Below are positions 15,081 through 25,476 of a stretch of 64,000 bases of DNA, piece by piece (the first letter of the stretch is position 1; every line of letters starts with the position of its first letter). This stretch comes from JAEUKA01 sp044228505. Lineage in GTDB: Bacteria > Myxococcota_A > Polyangia > Palsa-1104 > JAEUJZ01. The DNA lies in NCBI GenBank assembly GCA_044228505.1, contig JBGAUT010000002.1, forward strand, positions 124,001 to 188,000. The letters run 5' to 3'. The position numbers were made by a program, and so were the translations under genes. The notes under the pieces are model-generated. The model saw only the letters and a list, made by a program, of their open reading frames with translations, was not told the DNA's origin and did not search any database.

Positions 15081-15518
15081 CTAGGATTGCCTGCTGAGCC
15101 GAGCGGCGGCGAGGAGTTCGGTGAACGCTTCGTCGAATCGTCCGGTCCGTGCTCGCAGGCGAGCCAAGCGATCGTGTAGATCGGCACTGTCTTGCGGGCT
15201 GACAGCTTGTGATTCCGCGAACGCTTGCTCGGCGGCCAAAAAGTCGCCACCCAGCACCAGCGCATCGCCCAGAGCGCGGCAGAGCAAGGCTCGACCGGGT
15301 CCACCGGTCGTGTAATGAAGTCCAGCGCGCAGCGTTTGGATGGCCCGCGGTGGATCTTTGAGTCGTAGAAGAGCCGACGCATAGGCGATTCGGGCTTCGT
15401 AATACGACGGGATTAGCTGCACGGCGGCCTGGAGATCCTGACAGGCGTCGTCGAGTTCGTTGTTCCGAAGCTCGGTGCAGCCACGGGTGTAGTAGCGGCG
15501 AGCCATCAGCGCGCTCAT
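15081..15518 (-). CDS. Tetratricopeptide-repeat protein
   Basis: A 145-residue protein made of TPR-type helix pairs: ARRYYTRGCTELRNNELDDACQDL, then AVQLIPSYYEARIAYASALLRL, ALLCRALGDALVLGGDFLAAEQAF, and LHDRLARLRARTGRFDEAF. It has no signal peptide. The start ATG overlaps the stop of the preceding minus-strand gene (ATGA at 15516-15518/15520), so it is the last member of a four-gene operon beginning with the DUF4157 gene. It is likely a scaffold or partner of the operon products. Confidence 0.85.
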   Translation of the reverse strand: MSALMARRYYTRGCTELRNNELDDACQDLQAAVQLIPSYYEARIAYASALLRLKDPPRAIQTLRAGLHYTTGGPGRALLCRALGDALVLGGDFLAAEQAFAESQAVSPQDSADLHDRLARLRARTGRFDEAFTELLAAARLSRQS

Positions 15519-16192
15519 CAGTCGATCTCCAGGAGGCCAAAGCGACCGCCAGGGCTTTCAGGTTTTTCCGTTTGAGCCTTGTCAGGACGAGCCGGAGCCG
15601 CCGCTGCGGGCGCAGTTGCTGGGGTCGTGGCCGGAGCCGCCGCTGGAGTCGCAGCCGGGCGTGCCGCAGCCGGACGTGTGGCCGTCGCAGTCGCCGTTGG
15701 ACGCGCTGGGGTTGGGGCTGCTTGTGGACGGGTTCCGCTCGCATGTCCCACGGCATGGACTCCGGGGACTGCTGTTTCTCTAGACTCAGTCCCAGGGCTG
15801 GTACTCGCTGGCGGTTGGGCAGGTGGCGGTGCCGGTGCTGCAGCCATCGGCTGGACGTTTACCACGCGCTGCATCGGGAGCGGCTCGGGGCGACTGTCAG
15901 CGGTCTCGAGAGGATGCAGCCGACCGTCCACCCGAACCATGACGCGTCCGCCTTGTAACTCAAACAGACGCAGCTCGGGAAGATCCAGTCGAAGCTGAAG
16001 CCGCTCGATGACCTGCGCGAAGCTGAGTCCGGTTAGCTCATCCTGGAGCTGCATCGCCGGTGGTGCGCCGCCCTCGACGACGTACTGACGGAACACATGG
16101 GTCAGGATCTCTAGAAGCTGGTCGGGCTCGAAGCGGGATAGCGCCTCGCGGATCTCTCGGGTCTGGCGGCGTGGGTCAATGCGATCGCTCAT
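15518..16192 (-). CDS. Protein with helical head and long Pro/Ala-rich tail, unrecognised
   Basis: The frame extends upstream, but ATG at 16192 (MSDRIDPRRQTREIREAL) is preceded by AAGGA and fits the operon spacing, giving 224 residues. The first 110 residues look folded (FEPDQLLEILTHVFRQYVVEGG; LSFAQVIERLQLRLDLPELRLFELQGG). The rest is a low-complexity Pro/Ala/Thr tail, typical of a flexible linker, ending GRFGLLEID. I do not recognise the head domain. It is translationally coupled to the TPR gene and lies 47 bases after the pentapeptide gene. Confidence 0.65.
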   Translation of the reverse strand: MSDRIDPRRQTREIREALSRFEPDQLLEILTHVFRQYVVEGGAPPAMQLQDELTGLSFAQVIERLQLRLDLPELRLFELQGGRVMVRVDGRLHPLETADSRPEPLPMQRVVNVQPMAAAPAPPPAQPPASTSPGTESRETAVPGVHAVGHASGTRPQAAPTPARPTATATATRPAAARPAATPAAAPATTPATAPAAAAPARPDKAQTEKPESPGGRFGLLEID

Positions 16193-16239
16193 GGTTGTCC
16201 TTGCCTCACAACGCGCTTGAAAAAGTCGGCTCCATGGGG

Positions 16240-16929
16240 CTACGCCAGCGGTTGGTTTAGGGCCGATCCACCGACGAGAGAGGTCGGCATTTCGGCACCC
16301 ATTGTGACGCACTGCACCAGGGTGCATTGATCGACCACCGCGTCGCGGAGCAGTGCTCGATGGAGGTTACATTTGATAAGCAGGGCCCGCCGAAGGTCAG
16401 CGCGCAACAGGTTCGTCGAAACAAACTCGCATTCGATCACCGTCGCGTCGGACAGTTGGGCCCGAATCAGCTCTGGGGCACCGTTTTCGACGCTGACCTT
16501 GAGCTTGATGAGGGTCGCGCCACGAAACTTGATGCCGTAAGCGCGGTTTGGAAACAGAGAGCAGTTGCCGAAGTACGCTTTGTCGGCGCGCAGGTTGTCC
16601 ATGTCGCAGCGCCCAAACTCGGTGCCTTCGACCAGGGCTTTTTCCAAGCACAGTTCGGTGAGGTTACAGTCAGTGAACACCGCTCGATTGAGCGTCGCTG
16701 ACGTCATGTTGGTGCTGCGCGCACTCGTCCTCAGGAACTTGGTGCGGTTCAGTGTCGCGCCTGTGAGGTTCGACTCGTCGAGAGAGCAGTCCTCGAAGGT
16801 GACGTCGCTCAGATCGGCTCCGATCAGCGAGACGCCCTGAAGCCATAGCTTCTTAATCGTGCAGCCACGAAGCTCTTTGTCGCGGTAACGAATGAGCAAC
16901 TGCTCTTTGCTTTCGATCACATCCGACAT
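16240..16929 (-). CDS. Pentapeptide-repeat protein
   Basis: A 229-residue protein with repeated A(D/N)Lxx-type pentapeptides forming a right-handed quadrilateral helix: GADLSDVTFEDCSLDESNL, TGATLNRTKFLRT, SATLNRAVFTDCNLTEL, RADKAYFGNCSLF, RADLRRALLIKCNLHRALL. No signal peptide or catalytic motif. Similar proteins occur beside type VI and other contractile systems, and some are effectors or DNA-gyrase mimics; nothing here proves either. Second gene of the minus-strand operon, 16 bases after the DUF4157 gene, with GGAG about 8 bases before ATG. Confidence 0.88.
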   Translation of the reverse strand: MSDVIESKEQLLIRYRDKELRGCTIKKLWLQGVSLIGADLSDVTFEDCSLDESNLTGATLNRTKFLRTSARSTNMTSATLNRAVFTDCNLTELCLEKALVEGTEFGRCDMDNLRADKAYFGNCSLFPNRAYGIKFRGATLIKLKVSVENGAPELIRAQLSDATVIECEFVSTNLLRADLRRALLIKCNLHRALLRDAVVDQCTLVQCVTMGAEMPTSLVGGSALNQPLA

Positions 16930-16945
16930 GTGTCTCCGTCGCTGA

Positions 16946-17566
16946 CTAGGCCATCCCGAAGTCGCTCTGCGAGTTGGGATTCGAGCGCAAGTCCTGCTGC
17001 TGGTTCTCTTTTTCGTACTGCTTGAGCGCTTCCTTCATGACTTCGGTCATGTGCGCCTTGAGATCCTTGCCGTATTCCTCGTGTGCGTGCTTGTCCGTCT
17101 CCGCTCCGAAGGATGCGGCGTAAGCGTCTTGCTCGCTGTGCGCTTCTCGTTCCATCGGTGACGACGGATCGCCAGCCCCGTGAAAGTGCAGGCCGCGCTG
17201 CTGCTGACGGACGTGGGTGAGTTCGTGCGCGAGGAGTGCACCACCTTGCACCGTCGAGAAGTTGCTCTGCCAGCCTTCGCGAACCAGAATCATTTCGGTG
17301 CCACCGACGGTAACGGCATCGGCGCGATAGCGCGAGGTGACTTCCTCGGCGAGTGGGCCTCGATAGACGCGAACCCCGCCGAAGTTACCGCCGAGACGAC
17401 GTTCCATCGCCGACCGTGTGTGCAAATCGAGTGGCTCGCCGCGACCCGAGTCGCGAACGATCAGCTTCGACAGCATGCCCGGATCGTATTTTCGGGCGAT
17501 TTCGTGATCCAAGCGAAATGCTTGCTCGTCCTTGTCCTGCTGAGCAGGGCCAGATTGCTTGGTCAT
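16946..17566 (-). CDS. DUF4157 (eCIS core domain) zinc metallopeptidase-like protein
   Basis: A 206-residue protein with the DUF4157 signature: LDLHTRSAMERRLGGNFGGVRVYRG, then the zinc site HELTHVRQQQ (HExxH-type, reads HELTH) about residues 114-118. The domain ends near residue 145; the tail is Lys/Glu/Gln-rich and charged (EVMKEALKQYEKENQQQ). DUF4157 is known as a domain strongly associated with extracellular contractile injection systems, as cargo or as peptidase fused to toxins. Here it stands alone without an obvious toxin domain. First gene of a four-gene minus-strand operon about 6.3 kb from the end of the tail cluster. Confidence 0.88.
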   Translation of the reverse strand: MTKQSGPAQQDKDEQAFRLDHEIARKYDPGMLSKLIVRDSGRGEPLDLHTRSAMERRLGGNFGGVRVYRGPLAEEVTSRYRADAVTVGGTEMILVREGWQSNFSTVQGGALLAHELTHVRQQQRGLHFHGAGDPSSPMEREAHSEQDAYAASFGAETDKHAHEEYGKDLKAHMTEVMKEALKQYEKENQQQDLRSNPNSQSDFGMA

Positions 17567-17830
17567 AAAGACTCCTCGCGTATTAGCCAGTTTACTTCAT
17601 TTCGATTATCGGGGGAGCCGCCTTCTCGGTTGTCATCTTCCGACGAGAAGACCTCTTGCGAAGACGTTCGGAGTGTGATGAAAGTGCCCCCATTACCGAC
17701 ATCGCCCACCCTGTAGACACCTGTGTGCATTGCCGAGTCCGCACGAGCAGTGACCATCAAGCCCCGGTGACTTCACCCCATCAACCAGCGACGCGGAAAA
17801 TCTGAACTAACAGACCCTTCATCCTGACAT
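17567..17830. promoter_or_regulatory. Divergent promoter region between DUF4157 operon and bioA
   Basis: 264 bases between divergently transcribed genes, without ORFs of quality. Promoters for both directions must lie here; I see no convincing -35/-10 pair or palindrome, and no BirA-like bio operator. Confidence 0.4.
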
Positions 17831-19180
17831 GTGACAGCGAAAATGACACCACCGCTGAATTCCGAATCTACGCCGATGAGCGCGAGCTGGGCCGTCCGCG
17901 ATCTTCGCACTCTGTGGCATCCATTTACCCAGCAAGCCGAATGGCAGCCTCTGGTGATCGTTGCTGCTGAGGGCAACTACCTGATTGACGAGCACGGGCA
18001 GCGATATCTCGACGGAGTTTCATCGCTGTGGGCAAATCTTCACGGACATCGGCACCCGACGATTGATGCCGCGATCGCGAAGCAACTGGCGACGTTGTCA
18101 CACTCCACACTGCTGGGGCTGAGCCATCCGACAGCCATCGAACTCGGTGAGCAACTGGTGGCGCTGGCACCACCGGGGCTGCAGCGAGTGTTTTACTCGG
18201 ACTCGGGCAGCACCGCTGTCGAAGTCGCGCTGAAGATGGCGTTTCAATTTCACCGGCACGGCGGCGATACCAAGCGGCAGCGCTTTTTGGCGCTTCGCAA
18301 CGCCTATCACGGCGACACACTCGGCTCTGTTTCCGTCGGCGGAATCGACCTATTCCATCGATTGTTCTCGCCGCTATTGTTTCATACCGAACGCGTGGAA
18401 CCGACGCTGTCTGCGCTGGATTCGGCCTTCGCAGAGCACGGACACGAGCTGGCGGCTTTTGTGGTCGAGCCGCTGATTCAGGGGGCTGCCGGGATGCTGC
18501 TTCAGCCGCCCGGATTTTTGCAGCGTGCCCGAGAGCTGTGCGATCGCCATGGCGTGTTGCTGATTGCTGATGAAGTAGCGACCGGATTTGGTCGTACCGG
18601 CAAGATGTTCGCCTGTGAGCACGTCGACGTCTCGCCGGATTTTCTGTGCATCGCCAAGGGACTTTCTGGCGGCTATTTGCCGCTTGCCGCGACCCTGACC
18701 ACAGAGCCGGTGTACCGGCGATTCCTTGGGCGACGGAGTGAGCAGAAGACCTTTTTTCATGGCCATACCTTCACCGGCAATCCGCTCGGTTGTGCCGCTG
18801 CCCTCGCCAGCTTGGCGATTTTCCGTGAAGAGCGGGTGCTGGAGTCGTTGCCCGTCAAAATCGCCCTGCTGGCTCAGCTACTCGGTGAACAGTTTGCGCA
18901 ACATCCCAATGTCCGTGAAATCCGTCGCTGTGGCCTGATGGTCGGAATCGAGCTTGGGCGTGATCGCGAGCGAGCGTTTTCGACTGAGCTGGCCATCGGG
19001 GCACGGGTTTGTGAGCAGCTCCGTCGGCATGGCGTCATCTTGCGGCCGCTAGGCGATGTCGTCGTGCTGATGCCGCCGCTGTCCATCACCTGCGATGAGC
19101 TGCACCGCTTGGTCGATGCGACCCGGCAGGCGCTGGATGAAGTGATGGCGGCCCTCATGTCCGAGGAACCAGCCGCGTGA
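17831..19180 (+). CDS. bioA: Adenosylmethionine-8-amino-7-oxononanoate aminotransferase
   Basis: A 449-residue class-III aminotransferase. It converts KAPA to DAPA in biotin synthesis, using S-adenosylmethionine as amino donor. Seen: LWHPFTQQAEW near the start (BioA-typical), GVSSLWANLHGH, YSDSGSTAVEVALKMAFQ, LLIADEVATGFGRTG and the PLP lysine motif CIAKGLSGGYLPLAATL. GTG 17831 is used, although ATG 17843 or ATG 17876 would also leave all motifs intact; no start has a clear SD. Its 3' end overlaps bioD by 4 bases (GTGA), showing translational coupling. The other biotin genes (bioB, bioF) are not in the window. Confidence 0.93.
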   Translation: MTAKMTPPLNSESTPMSASWAVRDLRTLWHPFTQQAEWQPLVIVAAEGNYLIDEHGQRYLDGVSSLWANLHGHRHPTIDAAIAKQLATLSHSTLLGLSHPTAIELGEQLVALAPPGLQRVFYSDSGSTAVEVALKMAFQFHRHGGDTKRQRFLALRNAYHGDTLGSVSVGGIDLFHRLFSPLLFHTERVEPTLSALDSAFAEHGHELAAFVVEPLIQGAAGMLLQPPGFLQRARELCDRHGVLLIADEVATGFGRTGKMFACEHVDVSPDFLCIAKGLSGGYLPLAATLTTEPVYRRFLGRRSEQKTFFHGHTFTGNPLGCAAALASLAIFREERVLESLPVKIALLAQLLGEQFAQHPNVREIRRCGLMVGIELGRDRERAFSTELAIGARVCEQLRRHGVILRPLGDVVVLMPPLSITCDELHRLVDATRQALDEVMAALMSEEPAA

Positions 19181-19893
19181 AGCGCTTTGTGCTTGTGACG
19201 GGTACCGATACCGGTGTGGGCAAGACCACCGTCAGCGTGGCGTTGCTTGGGGCGTGGGCTCGACGGGGTTGGCGGGTGCGACCGTATAAACCGATCGAGA
19301 CAGGACTTTGCGAACGCAGCGTGGACAGTGATGCGTCGAGACTGGCCTTGGCGGTTGGTCTGCAAGAGCCACAGACCTCCTATCTGCGCTTCAAGCTGCC
19401 GGTTGCGCCAGAGGCTGCTGCGGCGGCGGAAGGAACGCGGATCGACGTTGATCGACTCGTCGAGGCGTGTCGAGCTCTCCCCGGGGATTATGTCCTGATT
19501 GAGGGAGCGGGAGGTTTGCTGGTACCGATCGCGCCGGGCTTTGTGGTTGCGGACTTGGCGCTGGCGCTCGGGGCTGGACTGCTGTTGGTCGGGCGGACGC
19601 AGCTTGGAACCATCAATCACACCTTGCTGACACTGGCGGAAGCGCGACGGCGTGGCTTGCCGGTAAGCGGTGTCATCTTGAACCGACTCCGCGCTGAGAT
19701 CGGCCCGGAAGAAGCGGATACCCTACAGCTGATCGCATCACATGGTGGCATCACGCCACTCGGCCCGTTTCCGTGGAGCGAACAACAGGATCGCGATACG
19801 TTGGCGACCTTGGCGGCTCGGCACCTACCCATCGAAGCGCTGTTTGAGCAGGCGTTTGCTACCAGGCAGACCGTTCGCGACGGACGGGAATGA
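19177..19893 (+). CDS. bioD: Dethiobiotin synthetase
   Basis: A 238-residue ATP-dependent dethiobiotin synthetase, which closes the ureido ring of DAPA with CO2. The P-loop GTDTGVGKTTVS stands at the N-terminus, followed by PYKPIETG (substrate binding) and the switch EGAGGLLVP. It starts at GTG 19177 inside the bioA stop (GTGA), so the two are coupled. Length is normal. Next gene, the TetR regulator, lies 126 bases on with its own operator-like sites, so bioAD is a separate unit. Confidence 0.95.
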   Translation: MKRFVLVTGTDTGVGKTTVSVALLGAWARRGWRVRPYKPIETGLCERSVDSDASRLALAVGLQEPQTSYLRFKLPVAPEAAAAAEGTRIDVDRLVEACRALPGDYVLIEGAGGLLVPIAPGFVVADLALALGAGLLLVGRTQLGTINHTLLTLAEARRRGLPVSGVILNRLRAEIGPEEADTLQLIASHGGITPLGPFPWSEQQDRDTLATLAARHLPIEALFEQAFATRQTVRDGRE

Positions 19894-19958
19894 GCGCACG
19901 GTGGCGACTGTTGTGCGTGTAGTGGCGGTGGCCTCTATCTGGTTGTCAGGCCTTGTAT

Positions 19959-20008
19959 ATCGACCGGTCGGTCAAAAATAGCTGGCAGAGCGTTGACCGA
20001 TCGTTCAA
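19959..20008. promoter_or_regulatory. Two TetR-type operator-like palindromes
   Basis: TTGACCGATCGTTCAA at 19993-20008 is a near-perfect 16-bp palindrome. Upstream, ATCGACCGGTCGGTCAAA (19959-19976) carries the related core GACCGGTCGGTC. Both resemble operators of AcrR/TetR-type regulators of efflux operons. They lie just before the TetR gene (start 20020), implying autoregulation of the TetR-MFP-RND operon. Confidence 0.6.
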
Positions 20009-20019
20009 ATTAACCAGCA

Positions 20020-20805
20020 ATGCGCAAGCGCAGCGACCAAAACACGGGCCCTGTCCGTGAAGCAGGACAGACGGCTTCGGTGCCTCCCGAATCCAGCGCC
20101 GTGAAAGAGGCCCGGCAGCGAATTTGTCACGCTGCCTTTCAGCTGTTTGGGACGCGGGGTTATTCGTGCACCTCGATTCAGGACATTGCTGACGCTGCAG
20201 GTGTCAAAAAGTCGATCCTGTACTACTACTTTGCGAGCAAAGAGGATCTGTATCAGTCGTTGCTCGTGGAAAGTGCGAGCCATCTGCGTGGGCTCCTTCA
20301 TGAGGGGCTGAAGGCGGCGGGTCTGAACGTTGACGAAGCGGCTGAGCTTGGGTCCGTAGGCGCGAGTGCGGAGGCAGCTCTGGCGACGCTGGCAGAAACG
20401 ATTTTGATGCTAGCGCGGGAGAATCGTGAATCCGTGCGGTTTTTCCTATCGCACATCTTTGCGGTCGACTCGGATCGTCCGCCGTGCAGTGCGGTAGCGA
20501 TTGAACAAGTGCCGCAGACGCTGATTCTGGCTGCTGCCGAGGCTGGCGTGGCCGTTGGCGAGCTTACCGGAAATCCGCGTCTGCTGGAGTGTTTGATTCT
20601 TGGAGGCATCCAGGTTTCAGTGATTCGTCATCTTCGCTCGCCTGAGCAGTTTCCGCTTCTGACGGGAGTGGGACGGGCGCTGGTGCAGGCAGCGGTACAG
20701 GGGTTTCGGCCCAATCGAGCGGGACCAAAGGGCGGTGATGGCCGCCAAGAGAAGCAAGACGACGCCGGTCGTCTGGTGAAAGCGAAAAGGATCAGCCGTG
20801 CGTAA
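20020..20805 (+). CDS. TetR/AcrR-family regulator of the efflux operon
   Basis: A 261-residue regulator with an N-terminal TetR HTH (about residues 32-75): RICHAAFQLFGTRGYSCTSIQ, DIADAAGVKKSILYYYFASKEDLY. The remaining part is a helical ligand-binding domain (residues about 90-220), and the tail is Lys/Arg-rich. It is followed by the membrane fusion protein gene, which begins at GTG 20798 before the TetR stop, so the regulator is first in the operon. Operator-like palindromes just upstream suggest autorepression. Confidence 0.93.
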   Translation: MRKRSDQNTGPVREAGQTASVPPESSAVKEARQRICHAAFQLFGTRGYSCTSIQDIADAAGVKKSILYYYFASKEDLYQSLLVESASHLRGLLHEGLKAAGLNVDEAAELGSVGASAEAALATLAETILMLARENRESVRFFLSHIFAVDSDRPPCSAVAIEQVPQTLILAAAEAGVAVGELTGNPRLLECLILGGIQVSVIRHLRSPEQFPLLTGVGRALVQAAVQGFRPNRAGPKGGDGRQEKQDDAGRLVKAKRISRA

Positions 20806-22000
20806 AGCGACACTGTATTTGCTGCTGGTGGGAGCGTTCTCACTCGCAGGTTGCAAAAAAGACGCGAGCAAGACCGCAGGGACGGCCGCGTCTCAGCCCA
20901 AGGTCTTGCGGGTCGAAACGGCGAGCGCCGTGAAACATACCTTCAGCGGACGACTGCCGATCACAGGCGAGCTCAAGCCGCTGCATGAGGTGACCTTGAA
21001 GTCGAAGGTTGGCGGGACGGTTGTGCTGCTCAACTTCGACGAAGGCGACCCGGTCAAGAAGGGCGATCTGATTGCCAAGATTGACTCGGGGAACCAGCAG
21101 GCCCAGCTTCGTTCGAATGCCGCAGCCGTGGCAATTGCCGAGGCGCAGCTCTCACGAAGCCGAGCCGACTTCGAGCGCGTGAGCCATGACGCTGAGCGAG
21201 TCGACAAGCTGCATGCCTCCGGAGCCGCGGACCAGAAGACCTTTGACGACTCCAAGAGCGCAATGAAGCTGGCGCAGGTGTCGGTACAGGCAGCGATGGC
21301 GCAGCTCGATCAGGCTCGGGCGGTGCGTGATCTGGCAAAAAATGCCGTCGGTGAGACCAAGTACATCGCACCGATCTCGGGTGTGATTGGCCGTCGTGGC
21401 GTGTCCCTGCATGAGTACGTCGACACGATGAAAAACCGCGACATTGTGACCATCGTCGACAATTCGGCAATGGAACTGGTTGCGCAACTTGCGGCTGACT
21501 TGGCCTCGGGAATTACCAAGGGCGCACGGGTGGAGTTTCAGGTCAACGCGCCAACGCCCAAGACCCTGGAAGGCGAGGTCACGGCGGTGAGTCCAACCGT
21601 CGATCCGCGAACGCGTACCATTCGCCTGCGAGTGCGCATTCCCAACAACGAAGGCGTGCTCAAGGGCGGCATGTACGCAACGGGAAACGTCATTTCTGGC
21701 GGTGAACGACAAGGTATCGGTGTGCCCCTTGTGGCAGTACGCGAAGAGACCGTGTCACCGCCTGCGGACCTTGATGGCGATGGTGAGGATGACAAGCAGA
21801 GTGTGATCTGGCGCGTGGCCGGAGACACCGTGGAAAAAGTGGTGATCCGAACCGGAGTGACGGACGGTGATGTCACCGAAATCGTGGGCGGAGTACAGGC
21901 TGGTGACCAAGTCGTGATCTCTTCGCCAACGGGGCTCAAAAGTGGCAGCAAGGTGACCGTCCAGCACTCAACGGCAGTAGCGCAGCACAAGAGCCCGTAA
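20798..22000 (+). CDS. RND efflux periplasmic adaptor (membrane fusion protein), lipoprotein
   Basis: A 400-residue HlyD/AcrA-type adaptor. A signal sequence with lipobox LAGC (Cys about residue 19) anchors it as a lipoprotein. Then a biotinyl-lipoyl-like half (VTLKSKVGGTVVLLNFDEGDPVKKGDLIAKID), a coiled-coil hairpin (about 90-165) and the second half (KYIAPISGVIGRRGVSLHEYV). The C-terminal barrels end near residue 385. It bridges the RND pump and an outer-membrane channel. GTG start overlaps tetR. No TolC-type channel gene follows in the window. Confidence 0.93.
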   Translation: MRKATLYLLLVGAFSLAGCKKDASKTAGTAASQPKVLRVETASAVKHTFSGRLPITGELKPLHEVTLKSKVGGTVVLLNFDEGDPVKKGDLIAKIDSGNQQAQLRSNAAAVAIAEAQLSRSRADFERVSHDAERVDKLHASGAADQKTFDDSKSAMKLAQVSVQAAMAQLDQARAVRDLAKNAVGETKYIAPISGVIGRRGVSLHEYVDTMKNRDIVTIVDNSAMELVAQLAADLASGITKGARVEFQVNAPTPKTLEGEVTAVSPTVDPRTRTIRLRVRIPNNEGVLKGGMYATGNVISGGERQGIGVPLVAVREETVSPPADLDGDGEDDKQSVIWRVAGDTVEKVVIRTGVTDGDVTEIVGGVQAGDQVVISSPTGLKSGSKVTVQHSTAVAQHKSP

Positions 22001-22068
22001 CTTTTTGACGACCGCGACCGCCGATTCGAACGATTCGAAACGGCGCGTCGCATGGGGTGGAGGACACC

Positions 22069-25350
<3,282 letters not shown>

Positions 25351-25421
25351 CACGCAAGCTCAGTTACTGTCTGCCGGGCGATGAAAAGCCATGTCTTCCT
25401 CGGAAATCGCATGGCACTTCA

Positions 25422-25450
25422 TTGACCGGCGTCGTCTGCGACTGTTATCG
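25422..25450 (+). promoter_or_regulatory. Candidate sigma-70-like promoter of the tra operon
   Basis: TTGACC (25422-25427) and TTATCG (25445-25450) are separated by 17 bases, 27 bases before the traA start. The -10 match is modest. Confidence 0.35.
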
Positions 25451-25476
25451 TTTTTAGAGCTTTCGAAGCTTTCACC

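Noticed and set aside
17567..17830. BirA-type bio operator
   Set aside because: No palindrome matching a biotin operator is visible.
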